From NCBI GenBank assembly GCA_917880885.1, contig OU862912.1, positions 45,123,117-45,187,116 on the forward strand: DNA of 64,000 bases. Reading direction: 5' to 3'. The notes under the pieces were generated by a model, which was not told the origin of the DNA, did no database searches, and worked only from the letters and a program-made list of their open reading frames with translations. Source of the stretch: Limnephilus marmoratus. Lineage: Eukaryota; Arthropoda; Insecta; Trichoptera; Limnephilidae. The position numbers and the translations under genes were made by a program. Below are positions 1 to 12,627 of this stretch, in pieces; position 1 is the first letter of the stretch; every line of letters starts with the position of its first letter.

Positions 1-608
1 AGTAGTTTTTCTATTATTTATTTGTACATTTATTAATGATTCAAAATAAACTCATAGATCGGTTGGACAAATTATAATAATATTTTTGAAATTGGACTAA
101 TTTACTCTATTTATTCACTTATCAATATGTATATACTAACCCTGATCCCTGGTTCAAAATCTATGAATATCATCTTTTTTAAATGTTTTTTTTTTTTTTT
201 TCTAAATATTATAATCAATCAAGTACATACATACTAAAGCGGGATCCATAGCTTTAACTTTTGCCGTTACAGTCCCATAACAACATCCAATGTTTTCATT
301 AACATCATAAATTGACAATTTTTGGTGTGTTTCGACCTTCCCGTGCTCGACGGAAAGCATTCCATAAACATCCCATCCCGGGTGAAGCGGGAAGGCAGGC
401 AGGAGGGGATGGATAATTCATTTTTGACAGAAGCCACGCGAAGCAGTTGTGTATGGAGAATGAATGAAACGGCCTTTTGTGGTTATGTGCGATGAGCGAG
501 CATAATCACGAGTTTAAAATATTATTATACCTAAATATAATAATAAAAATATTTGATAATGAAATTATAGTATAATATCAAATATTTATAATTATTCTGT
601 TTTTGATG

Positions 609-1645
609 TAAATATTTACGCACTCTAAATTCTTAATAGTAACTTTAGGTCGTGCAGTAATCGATATTAGTCGGAAATCTTTCCTGATAAATAAATATCT
701 GTGTTTTCTTCCTGATGTAGCATATTTTCTTCATCGAACGCATTTTAACATTTATATAAACGTCAAACGTCAAGTTTTTTGGTTTTATGTCAACTGCGCG
801 GACCTAATAATTATGATTTTAGATCAAACAGTATTTATAGCCTACGATCTGCGTGTGGTTGAATTCCAGAACCCGACTTCCATTGCATGTCCGACGTCAC
901 GCCTTATACGCCGCGCTACAAATAACATCTGTGTTCGTGAAATTTCAAGCAAAACTACCGTTGTAATTCGGGTTTTAGTTCAAGAATCTGCCAAAAGATG
1001 TCGCTACTTCCGTAAGCAGCTCGCATATGGACGTATATTACCTAGGTATAAGTACTAGGATTTATAGATGGTTATAGGCTATATGTAATATAAGTATATT
1101 ACATATTATGGCATCATTGCGTGTTTCTGTTACTTTGTCAAAATTACTTTATCTCGGTGACTAGCAGTCACAGTGGATCACAGTGGACCGAGGAACTGGC
1201 TATTTTTGGAACCAGTTCCTACTCAAACTGGGCGAAGCCAAACTAAAATCCGCCTGCAAGGCCTAGCAGCAAAAACCTGCAGAGCAGATTTTTAACTGCA
1301 ATAAATACAATAAATACTGTAAATAAATACAGTCGTAACGGATGATTATTTCTTTCGTGAACTCACTTGTAAATAAAGTCTATTAATTTATAAATTGGTT
1401 TCCGAGACAAGGGAGAAATTGACCAATTCAAATCGGTATTCTATTTTTAATGCTACGTAATTATTTACGCACTCTAAATTCTTAATAGTAACTTTAGGTC
1501 GTGCAATAATCGATATTAGTCGGAAATCTTTCCTGATAAATGAATATCTATTCAAATATGTGTGTTTTCTCCCTGATGCATCTCTTTTTCATCAGAACGC
1601 ATTTAAACATTGATATAAATGCCAAAAACGTCAAGTGTTCATTAC
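609..1645. repeat. Direct duplication: two ~170-bp copies about 850 bp apart
   Basis: A stretch beginning near TTTACGCACTCTAAATTC at 609-780 recurs at 1459-1645 in the same orientation with a few substitutions and small indels. The shared part runs through GTAACTTTAGGTCGTGCA and a TTTCCTGATAAAT block to a partly matching ...ACGCATTT...AACGTCAA end. The 680 bases between the copies hold no recognisable gene; an 81-codon ORF at 813-1058 has no family I know. It may be a tandem duplication of an ~850-bp unit or two copies of one dispersed repeat. Confidence 0.7.
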
Positions 1646-2134
1646 GTACGCGTGGACACGTCCTTATCGCAGACCACAGACCAAATTGTGTGTGATCGCG
1701 CGAACTTCGCACCAATCTTTCAACCTTGTTTAGTGTTTAAACAAACGGAGGAGACGGGAAACAAAAAATGTTTTAGTAACGTTTGAGGGATTATCACGGC
1801 AAATGTTTGAGCTTTGGACCCGCCTTTAAGTGAATAATGGACTTTTGGGATATTTATTTTGTTCATCAGTCCTGTTTATTTATGTAATATAATGTGCAAG
1901 GGAAGGGCTCATTTGCATCTGAAGTTCACTCAATTAATTGTCCTTGAATATGGAGCAAACCAGCATTTCTTGAACACGATCTTGCTAACCATATTTTTTG
2001 CCTAACTTTAGTGGGCTTGTGAGACGAGTTCATAACCCTTTATGTTATAAAATGATGAAAGGAATGAGATGAGAAGAATAATTCAAATAAATATGGATAT
2101 GCTGAAGGTGGCGCAAATGTTGTCTCCCAATATT

Positions 2135-2610
2135 CTTTGGCTGTAATTTTTTTATGAATGAAAAATGTTGGTTCTGCTTTTGGATTGTGTTTATTTGATG
2201 TCTTAATTTTTTTTTCCATTACGTCGAAAAAATTATATCGGCCAAGTAGCCGCAGCTAGAATTGATGACCATAAGGGCCCGATTTATGGCATTATTAATG
2301 AATTAATGACCCTATTGGAAGATGCCATAATTTTTAAATGGCGGCAAATGTTCTGCTTGACCTTTGTGAAGTAAAATACACATCAACAAGACATGAATTG
2401 CTATACTCCTCAAGAATGTGGAAAAATTGTTGAGATTTTTTTGCAGAATAAATAATTCTTCGGTGGTGGTGGTCATCAATTCTGACAGCGGTCACTTCGC
2501 CACAGCCAATATCATTTTCTCGACCTAATGGAAAAAACAATTAAGACATCCAAATCCAAAAGCAGAAACAAAATTTTTCATTCTTAAAAAAAATTACAAC
2601 TAAAGCACAT
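2135..2610. repeat. Foldback (inverted-repeat) element with ~135-bp arms
   Basis: The left arm (about 2135-2270) and right arm (about 2468-2610) are imperfect reverse complements. Both share CTGCTTTTGGATT, GATGTCTTAATT and AGAATTGATGACCA around a ~200-bp centre. Each arm, read outward to inward, has a similar open frame: FPL-R--N-IG...RIDDH on the + strand at 2217 and on the - strand at 2540. This could be a foldback transposon or two inverted copies of a pseudogene exon. I do not recognise the peptide. Confidence 0.7.
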
Positions 2611-5498
2611 CGCTGACAACTTTTGCACCATCTTGTACACACATACTGTAAATGCAATTATTGTATTATTCATTACATAGTACTTGATTGATATTATTTT
2701 TCTTATCTGTTTATTTGGTGATGAGGTACTTGCCGATTACTTCAAAATATCTTTATTTTATGGTACAATTACGTGTTCAACATTGTGCAAAATCGACTGG
2801 ATTACAATAATTGGATTCTTTTGTATAATCGATAATTGTATTTAAAATAAAGTAATATTGTTTATTACCACAATCATTGTAGTGGCTTCATCTCTCTTAT
2901 TTACTAATATGTAGTTGTTTTAGCTGTATCTCAAATATTTGAACATTGCTTAAGCAAGGAGATTGGATACTGGGAAATAATAATAAAAGTGAAACTAGCT
3001 AGAGCGTTGCACTCATCTGATATTGTCATTATCCAGTTTCCAATTAGCCAATCAATGTAAAGTCTACGACAGTTCCTCTCCAATGTGTCATCAAATAATC
3101 ACATTAGCTTTAAACCGAATACATATATTATAACATGTGAATTTGTTAATTTTATATAATATTATTTTTAAGAATTAATGACGCCTCTGCTATGAAGAAG
3201 TACACACCCTCTAAACAATTTACGCGTTTCGATTGCGCTATTGGTTGCAAACACAATATTATTTTTTTTAAAGTTGTCTTCTATGAAAGTTTCTTTCCGC
3301 AAGAGCAGTCACTTTGTGGGTAAATCTAATCTGTTCTGTAATGACTTCCATCTTGGTATAAATAATAATTTATTATGTATTTTACCAACGATATGTTTGA
3401 CATGTCGGCATAATACGCACTCTTATTGTACACATTGAATTTGAAGAGTTTGCTCAAAACAACTTCTACCTCAATCGAACTATTGACCCCATATTTTTAT
3501 TAGCTTATATTAATGTAAATTAATAACTTTCATTTTACTCTTAATTTCATTCTTATATTTATTTAACTTCTTATTATTAAATTAAATATCTTGTTTCACT
3601 CGCACGATTGATGTTTGGCTGAATGGGGTTTTATTTTTTTAATTATTTCAATACATTATATTTGTATCTGTACTTCCTGAAAGTTTGTAGGGGATGTGGA
3701 TTGTTTATGGAGAGAATAAAAGTCCCGCTATTCAGTTTTGATTTGCCATATCAACAGCAGATTCCTACTGATTTGTTTGTGTTGTGGAACTTTTAATAGA
3801 TAGAATAAATAGTTTTTTTCATTTATTTGTTTTTTATCAAATGTATTAAACCAAACCACATTTTCATAAATTTGTGTCAATTGTGAAATATTTCATGCAT
3901 TATTATTTTGTGTTTATGATCTGATTTACTTTCACTGTAAGCTCTGGTGTCTGGAAACTGGTGGAATTAATGGAAAATGTCCACTTACATGGACGTTGTG
4001 TGCAGGCTGGTTTTATACCACGATAAGTAAGAACTTAAGAGGAACTCTTTTTAGTGTAATTTTATAATAAGCTGGGGTTTATTTTTTGTAATTAGCATTT
4101 GCTGGTCCAATGCAGTAATTATTCTCATCTTTTTATCATGTGATATTATTGTGCATAATATTATAAAGTTAATTTGTTGGCAAGTTAAATCCAAAATATG
4201 CAATCTTTATTATTATTTGTATTCAAAAATGTCACCATGATAGTTGATTCATTTTGGCATGAGAACATTTTTTGAATGAAGTCATGATTTATTGGGTATA
4301 CCTACAATGTTTCTTAAATTTGGTTACAAGTGCCCTGGAAATAAATCCCAGATGAATCCTCGAGCGCTTGTAGATATGCGATCATGTAATATTAGCGGCA
4401 TTTGAAGTTTTATTATTTGGGAGCTGCGAGTGCGGTGTGTGAGTGATGTCTGAACACACTTAAGTGGAATTGATTGCATTGCTAGAGTTTATTGAAGCCT
4501 TGCATAAATAATTTTGTATGTTCTTTGTATACCTTGTTAAACTGACATAATTACATCGTAGTATTGTGTATATATATACATTGTTGAGATATTAGGTACA
4601 ATATTGTAAAGAATTATTATAGCAAAACCATTAAGTTTGTGAAAATTCCTCTTTCTTCTATTAAAATAGTTGGTTCTTTTCCCATGCAACATGGATATTT
4701 CTTATTTTATGGAAAGGCATCTGGTATGTTTCCAATTAACTATGTACATTTAAATCATTATATTATGTATTATGTAATTTCGTGTAAATAAAGTTCCAGC
4801 TCTGAATAAATCTTAATCTGTCTTAACTTTAATGGTAAGGTGGAAAAAATGCCCGGTAATAAAGTAATAGGTTACTCGATTATTAAAATTTATGAATGTA
4901 ATTTATTTTTTCATAGGCACTTTCCAATTGAAAAAATTATGAACACTGGCTAAATTATATCATATATTATCCACTAGCTTCCAGTTTGCATTATGCTGCT
5001 GCACAATGTACATGTTGCAATGGAAATGAAACAATAATATTCCTATTACTAAAATTTGTATAAAGATAATATATTATACTGTAATATTATAATGCTTCAT
5101 CTATTTCTTATGTACCCGCGTAAATATGTATGATAATTAGGCAGAATCTGTGAAGTAATCTACAAGTTTTTTTATTTGCTTTAAATTGTTTGTACTGTAT
5201 TAATTATTGTATGGCAATGTAGCTTTTTTCATATAGCAAATAAGTGACATCACTATAAAATAAATAAAAAATAATGTCAACTAAATAAAAATTTGTATTT
5301 TTTTTAATGTCTGATTTTACAGCAGTGAATTATAACTGGAATAGTAGCCTGAGAACTTAATACCACGCATAAACTGGTAAGCGAAATTGCTTTTCTCATA
5401 ATGACACTGGGCAGGTAATCTGAAATGCTTGATTGGATATCATGTCAGCCATTATTTGTACGCAATAGTTTTTTCACAAAAGTTTAGTACATAATAAT
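2611..5498. other. AT-rich non-coding stretch, no gene seen
   Basis: No ORF above about 65 codons and no domain, RNA gene or mobile-element end that I can identify. A small weak ORF at 3241-3438 is not supported. It is probably intergenic DNA upstream of white or old repeat debris. Confidence 0.5.
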
Positions 5499-8400
5499 CT
5501 ATCTTCTTCGTCTTCGTATATATGTATAAATAAATTTGAATCGCCTAAATGTATGTACGCGCATATCTTCCTAACGACTTTACCTATTACATTCAAACTT
5601 TGAGGATTTGATGTGTGCATGCCCGCGAAGGTTTCTTTATATACTGGTGAGCTCTGGCATTATGAAATTTGTATTTAAAAAATGCAATGGATGACTGAAT
5701 GAATGGAATGCGGGAGGGGGGGCGGGGTTCGCAGGACGGGAAAGCGGGCGAGGGGAGAGGGGATGGGGACGCGGGGGAGGAAGGGGAATGGGAGAAACAA
5801 TTTCTTTATGAAGTGGCATAGCAATCAGGCCCGGACTGGGACCATTTGGGGTCTCCGCTAAAACCTGTAAAGGGGGGGGGGGCTTCAGAAAAAGGGGGGT
5901 CCGGGGGCCTCCCCCGGATAATTTTTGAAAATTAGGTGCCTGAAAACAATGAAAACGCGTTTCTACGCTATATTGGCACCTATAAAGAAGAAGAAATTCA
6001 GATAGGTTTTTACACGAATATTATGATTTTCGACTTTTGTTGACTTTATTATTTATTGAAATAAGAAATTCACAGTATTTTTAGGATACCACAACACTAC
6101 TAAACACATGCTGTAGAACTGCCAATAATTATAACGGAGTTCAAAATAAAGGGCAGGATTTTATTCACACCAAAGCATTAATGAATTATGTCAAAATTAT
6201 TTGTGTAGTAAAAATAATGACAAACGGATTTTAGGGATTAGAAAAATAATACTAACATTTAAAAAAATCCTAACAGCCTTACTAAAAAACAACCACAGCA
6301 CGCCCGATAACCCGTGTGGCTGCAGCAACATGAATAAAACAAAAATACACTAAAACACGATAACATTACTAATAAGGTTTGTTCTTAAAATGTATTTTAA
6401 ATCTGGCAACAATGTAATTTTTATAGTCTAAGTACTAAATTGTTTGTTTTCCTTCATAACCGCTAGGTGGCGGCGCCTGCGCATTCGTTGTTCGCACTCA
6501 TATCATAAATGAACTTTCGCGCTGGTAGCGCGAAACAATTTCGCTGTGTGTGCAATATTACTTATGTAAATGTGATGGTTAATTTCTAAATATGACTAAT
6601 TTACTGCTTTATTTATATAATTGATATATTTACCGCATTTTTTGTGGTTTTTCATAAGTTTTAGTCAAGTTATAAAACAATAATCGTACTTTGAAAATTG
6701 AAGTGTCAAAAACTATTTTATATGATACATGAAAATTCAAATTTACATTTAAAGGATTTTATTTTACAAGAATTTTATGAAAGTGGTCTTTTTTTAATTA
6801 ATAATATCTAATACATGTGTTCCTAAATGTATCAAATAAATTAACGTCTTTAGAGATGCAAGAAATCTGTTATAAAAGCCGGTATAATTTTTAGGTTAGT
6901 TTTTTAGCAATAAAAAAAACTTTGAAATTTTTTATTATTTTTTTATGCACGAGGAAAAGTGAGGTGATAGTTTCCTTCCAAATTTATTACATAAAAGGAC
7001 TGTGTTTTTGAAATTTAGATTTTTTTTTAATTTCTCTACATTTCAGTCAAAAAAATTTTGGTAAGAATTTTTTCCATTTATTTCCGAGTTTGAATCTTAA
7101 AATATGTCAGTTTTTGAAAACTAAACTGTATTTCAAATACACAAATCTAAAAGGTAATTTTATCTAGTTTTCATAAATGGTATTTGTTTTTACGACACCT
7201 TCAAAAATAAGAAATATATAAAACATTCAAAATACTTTGGAAAAATTCCAAATTTCGTTCGAACATCAATCGTTAAAACAGAGATAAACATCCATCTCAG
7301 GCCGTGTAAACCATGTGTATTTCTTTCAGCGCCCTTGAGGTGATTTCTCACAAAAACGGCGCTATAGCTGTGTGTGTTTAACAGTTTAATGTATACTAGA
7401 ATAGAAGGGGCTTAACTTAACTGAAATGTGGCTGATTGCAAGCAGGCGAATCACCCCTCTCAACTGTACAAGAAGAAGTTGATGCTGTTCACTAGGGAAT
7501 CCCCTTTACTATACCAACCATACTGTAACTAGAATTAATTATGATTTTCAAAATCATAACTAATTGTAGTTACAATATAATTAATTTAAAACATTGCTCG
7601 TAATAATTATATTTTGACCATTGATGAATAAACCGACAAACTACTATCCATATTTTGCATAAAGTACCTACTACTGACGTAGGCCTTAACACATTTCTAT
7701 TGTGAATTTATCCCCAATGTGAGAAAGTTTTTTATACAGTTTATTTTGTTTAAATTATAACGATTAATTAGCCCGATTAGTAAAAACCTTTAAAGTAAAA
7801 AAAGCAAAACTAATATTGTTAAGTTCTTAGTACGTGACGTAAAAATGTAGAATAAATAGAACAAAATTTTTAAAAATTACAACCCATAATAAAAATAATA
7901 ATTTAAAATTTCGATGACCTTACCTACGGTCGTGTCATCGTTTATCTCTGAGGTAGAGCTTGATGGTTTTAACCACGTAAACGTTGAACGGTACACTGGA
8001 AATCTTCTTGTTTCTTTTTCTTATTTTCCTCTCTTTTTTGAAAACCACTCTTGTAAGTTCGCATCATTGTTTTTGTTCCGTTCGTAATATTAATTAATCA
8101 AATAATAAACCACAACTCAACTCTAAACAAAAAAATTAATTTAACAATTTAACTAAAAAAAACTGCGCTGTAAATTTAGCAAACCGCATCGCATAAAATT
8201 GACTTGTAGTGGCTTGAAAACAATAGTGTGGGGTGGATGTTATTATAAATGTAGGAAAGGGGGGAGGGGAAGGACGATATGCGCTTGCGCGGCCCTACTG
8301 AGTGATCAGCTGATCTGATAGGACATCGCGGTGCAGTTGTCGGTATTAGTTCATTTATGAGTTGTCTGCTGGACAGTGGACACACGTCACCGCGCAGACG

Positions 8401-8663
8401 ATACTGATGACAATGGATCGTATAAAGCTTTTGTATACACGGCGATATATAAACAGTTGTTGGACATGTTCTACTTTTGGAAAATGTAATTTTTTTTTCG
8501 AAAATGTAAACAAACATTGCCAAGAACACAAAATAACTACTAACAAGACAAAAACTTTTTTTTGTACGTTTTGTGGGGTCCCCTCGCGCCGGGGGCCCTC
8601 CGCGATCGCGGACCTGCGGACCTGGCCAGTCCGGGCCTGATAGCAATGCATACCGGGAACTCG
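5499..8663 (+). mobile_element. Helitron remnant, split by a hAT insertion
   Basis: The block 5600-5817 (CTGGTGAGCTCTGGCATTATG, then a polypurine GGGAGG-rich tract, then GAGAAACAATTTCTT and GGCATAGCAA) matches the 3' half of the better-preserved Helitron at 41387-42819. The expected 3' end, ATGCATACCGGGAACTCGCTAT, resumes at about 8641 after a hAT insertion. The terminal CTAG has decayed to CTAT. The 5' end near 5499-5511 is uncertain. No Rep/helicase coding, so this is a non-autonomous copy. Confidence 0.65.
5826..8639. mobile_element. hAT-superfamily element, 2.8 kb, TSD ATAGCAAT
   Basis: Termini are CAGGCCCGGACTGG at the left and its reverse complement CCAGTCCGGGCCTG at the right. They are flanked by perfect 8-bp duplications ATAGCAAT at 5818-5825 and 8640-8647. 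An 8-bp duplication with CAG-type termini is diagnostic of hAT. The interior is AT-rich and I find no transposase, so it is a non-autonomous or fully decayed copy. The 203-codon ORF at 8176-8787 runs past the element end and is not credible. The target was the 3' end of a Helitron. Confidence 0.88.
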
Positions 8664-8831
8664 CTATAATAACATAAATTGAGCGACCGATCGATTTGAT
8701 TTGTGTGCAAATTAACAAATGGCGGTGTGAGTTAAAAGGTTTGGTAACCATCCAGTAGATGGCGTTGTGTTTCGTTAGCCACAGCAACGCGTGGTCGGGT
8801 CAGTTAGTAGTAAATAAAATGTATCAATATT

Positions 8832-9080
8832 GTGTTGTGTCTTAACAGTCATGTGGAGATTGGAACAAGACTGAGGGCAATTAGTCCGGCAGCTGGGATG
8901 AAGCAGGACTACAAACAAGCTGAGATGGAAGCCATCTTGGCCTGCACACAGGAGAATATACATATCGGGTACAGGAATAAGAAGATAAGCATATGTTCTG
9001 ACAGACAGGTAGCCCTAATGGCACTGGAAAATAACCGATGCGACTCCAGACTGGTGATGGAATGTAGTAATGGGCGTTGA
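8832..9080 (+). pseudogene. RNase H fragment of a non-LTR retrotransposon
   Basis: An 82-codon frame contains KQAEMEAILACTQENI, KKISICSDRQVALMAL and SRLVMEC. This is the pattern of the RNase H domain in R1/LOA/I-type LINEs: a conserved E in -AE--AI-, then the SD-Q-AL motif holding a catalytic Asp. Only the middle of the domain is left. No reverse transcriptase lies beside it, and the next 170 bases hold no coding. It is a dead fragment; the clade is uncertain. Confidence 0.65.
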
Positions 9081-9394
9081 CGATAGTTCCATCCAACGCC
9101 AACGTCGTTATCGTTGGCGATTTTCAACTGTTGAAAATAACGTCGACGTTGACGCATAAATAAATAAATAAACTATAATAGGAGATCGACACGATACTAA
9201 CAAAAAATAGATCAGAATCGTATTAGGGAATCCCTTTTAATGGGTGGTTCCCGGGATCATTGATTTATTATTATCATCTCCATGCCCCACGCCCCACACA
9301 CGCAATAATAATCCTATAATAACGTTGAAAGTTGAAGACGTTGGTTTCGGTGTTGAAAATATTACCCCGTTGAAATATTAGAAGTCGATATTTG

Positions 9395-9719
9395 TGTTTG
9401 TCAACTTTATTGGGGGGGAGGGGGGTGACACCCACCACGTTAGCTAGCTGTCGCCACTGCTTGTGCACGTGCTCAGTGGCGTAAGCTAGCATGGGTGGCA
9501 CCCGAGACGGACAACGGGAGGGGCGTAATGGGATAGGGTGGGACGGGTTCTAGCAGAATATTTACCACAACGGAGGGGGTGGGATGGGGCGGGCATACCG
9601 TAATGGTCACTGACCACAAGGTACAATAATGAGACCGCCCGCGCGCTGGTCGCTTATTGACTCGCAGACCATCTTCTAGCCTCTCGCGGACCACTGGTTG
9701 GGAAACCCTGCTTTATATC
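9395..9719 (-). mobile_element. Composite hAT fragment related to the one at 55542-56429
   Basis: Read on the - strand from 9719 it begins CAGGGTTTCCCAACCAGTGG and proceeds through CTTGTGGT-CAGTGACCATTACG to a polypyrimidine tract and CAATAAAGTTGACAAAC. This is the same order as the element at 55542. The nested CAGTGACC...GCCACTG piece is therefore present in both loci. The other end (towards 9230) is not resolved. No transposase coding is seen. Confidence 0.65.
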
Positions 9720-10394
9720 CTTAAAATAATATCTTTTAAACCATATCACATATCATATCATGCAAATCATGTGAATGATCCTCAACCACACCAGCGACAT
9801 CTGATTTGAGGTTTCCAAATTTACCTGCCATTGAATTGCCTTTTTTATGTTGGTACAATTTTATAGAATTTTAAGTTTTAAAACAAATTAACTCCTGTCT
9901 TCAATTATCCCGTTGTTAAGTGCAATCGGATTTATATTCTTCTTTTTCTTCTAGATTTATTGCCGGTATGTCTGTTGCTTTTTATGCTCTCTAAGTATAT
10001 GAATCCTCGCTCAAACTTTTAATTTGTCCGTTTAATCCTTGCTAGGCTTGAAATTATGGAGTTCCTTTTTTCGACGCTGCGCCGCCAGATAATTATCACA
10101 TACTTCTGTCTCACCAAAGTTTACCTAAAATGCCTATTTTTATCCGTACGGACTTCGATGATTCATCGAGCGATGAGTAATGTCGATGGTATTAATTTGT
10201 TGTAAAGGATGGTTTTCAATCTAAAACAGTATAAGATGGATGTTTAAACGTCCCATTGCGAGAATGGATTGATATCTTTAATATCGTTTATTGGCAAAAT
10301 TTAAATCAACTATTTATTGTTTTATTAAAGTAAGAGAAAAAGCTTTATCCTCCACACACTGGTGAAAATGAAAAAGCTAAGAATAATATATGAA
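9720..10394. other. Non-coding stretch, nothing identified
   Basis: No credible ORF, structured RNA or transposon terminus was recognised here. Confidence 0.5.
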
Positions 10395-10510
10395 GTTCCT
10401 CAGAACTTCTTTTCATTCCTTTCCTTAAAAAATACCCCCACAAAACACCCCCAAAGATGACACATTTTCCTCAGGGCCTCCTGGATTAATGTTAAAAAAT
10501 TCATATTGCT
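10395..10510 (+). mobile_element. 3' UTR fragment of a CR1-like LINE
   Basis: The run CCCCCAAAGATGACAC, then CCTCAGGGCCTCCTGGATTAA, matches stretches at 30040-30180, 50320-50420 (opposite strand) and 27480-27600 (opposite strand). At 27480 the sequence lies just downstream of a LINE C-terminal ORF, which identifies it as that LINE's 3' untranslated tail. Confidence 0.55.
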
Positions 10511-11391
10511 GAATGAGATGGTGCAAATAATATTATTGTATTTCCAGGAATGAGGTATTAATCTCCGAGTACCTACTATTGTATTTTTTTCCAAAGAAAT
10601 ACTGAGGGGGGGGGGGTTGAACCCCCTAAACCCCCCTTTATATACGCCCTACCCCTGCCTGTACATGGTGTCCAGAAACTGTTAGTACAAGCGGGAAATC
10701 GGTTGAAGATGGGTGTGAGCTTCGACGCATTTTAACCCATATTTCGCTGACGTTGCAAAAACGCAAAAGTTTGGTTGCTAGGTCATATTTTGAGAACTTG
10801 ATGAATCACCGTTGTTCTTTCATGTACTTATAGAGAAGGTTTGACTTTTTCGCTAGAACTTGAGACATATTTGCTTCAGTTCCAAATTGCTCCCCCCAAA
10901 GTCGGACGAAATACGACACTCAGGTAATCAATTTTTAAATAATTATTATCGTTAACCACTCGAGTGACAGCGCGGTTTATAACTTTTTCCTCCGATTGCT
11001 CATGATTTTTTGGTGACCATTTTTAATATTTTCCACTGACATTAAAAAAAATCATACCTCCCAATTTTAATATGGAAAAATTTAAAAAAAAAATTTATGC
11101 GTCTAGGAAAAATTTGCATAAAACTGGCAGTAAAGCAAGTCTAAATATTTTAAATGATGCCATATTGTGGTAAAAAGCGCTCCACTGGTTAACAAATGAC
11201 TAAAATTCTTAATAAATTTAAGCCTTTTTTAATACACAATTAACACATATTTAATAATATGTACACTATAAGAAAATTAAAAACCCCAGAGTTATTCATT
11301 TTACATAGTTTATTTAAGTGATGCATTAACGCATCGTCAGCGAAATACGGGGGTAAAAACTTTTGCATTATTTTATTTATAATTACCGGCA

Positions 11392-11852
11392 TCAATCGCT
11401 ATTACTGTATTTTTTTTTTCTGAATAGTTTGAATCCAAAGGACTTTTTTACCGCACAAGAGGCTGCCGACCTTTGATGCAGCGGGAACTTTGGAAGTCCA
11501 CTCCAAGGGGCTGGTGAGTGAACCTTCAACAACTCCATCTCAACCCAAACCATCAACATCTTTGTCATCAGTGCCAAGGAAAATGCGTTGGAAGAAATCG
11601 AAACTTAGTTATTCTGGTTATTCACAAGTGCCAAATAATAGTTTTTCGCACTGGTATGATAAGAAAAAATCGACTGAAAACAATTGGTATATTAAAATCG
11701 ACAAAACAAATTAATAAATTGCAAAGAGGGGAATATGATTAAAGATTCGAAAAAAACAATGAGATAATATACTGGTTGTTCAATGGAAAGATAATGCTGT
11801 AGTTACAGTGACATCTAATTTTGAAAACGTAGAGCCAATTAGAAACGTAACT
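11392..11852 (+). pseudogene. piggyBac-like transposase, N-terminal and mid fragments
   Basis: Short + frames give a Ser/Pro-rich N-terminal piece (11490-11710). Then, in shifted frames, come KLQRGEYD and IILVVQWKDNAVVTVTSNF (about 11720-11830). The latter matches the conserved segment of piggyBac transposases just before the third catalytic Asp region. Most of the DDD core between the two pieces is missing, and there are stops and frame changes. The frame is then cut at 11852 by a TAA-flanked MITE and resumes at 15191. Certainly inactive. Confidence 0.65.
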
Positions 11853-12627
11853 AAGGGAACGAACCCATACTACGTGACCCGTTCAGGAAGGGAGGGGGAT
11901 CTTCAAAATACCACACTTGGTCACAATGAGGGGGAGGGGGGGGCTTAGGTTTTTATCACTTATGTCAATTTAGAATATTTTTCTATTTTTTCCACTAACT
12001 TTTTAATATTTTTTCCACTTGTAATTATAAGTATGCGTGCACTCTTGCCGTCACGCAGCAAGCGCCGTATTAATAAAGATAAATAGACGCCAAATATATA
12101 TTTTTTTTAACTTTTCGTTAGCAAGAAATGATTCAAACCCATATTTATGAATTACTACGAGTTATTACTGAATTCTTAAGGGGAGGGGGGTCTTGGAATA
12201 TACTACACATTAGTGTGGGCCGAATTTTTTTTCTTCCGAATTCCTTATGGCGCTAGTAATAAAAAGTTGTCTAGGTACCTAAAACATAAAAAAAAAATTG
12301 TTTAAAAAAAAACAAAAAATATCCTAAGGCTCCGGGGGTCCTTTGAAGTTTGGGAAAATATCGAAATATTTCCATTTTTTCAGCCCCTGCACAAAATATT
12401 CTGAAATAGTTTAAAGATATTCATTTATGAGATCTTGTTAAATAAAGTCCATAGCTTCGATGTATATAACTATCATCTATTATTTTTATAGTAATATGGC
12501 ACTAAAACACCTCCGCCCGCAGTCCCAAAACCCGTCCGCGCTTGAGCGGCGCGCAGTATTGGCCGTTCCTTGGTTGACCAAGGACCCCCCATTTCGTGAT
12601 ATTGTCGTGTAGGTAACTAAAAGTATT

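Noticed and set aside
8176..8787. 203-codon ORF on the - strand
   Set aside because: It crosses the hAT right end and its target duplication into different sequence, with no known domain.
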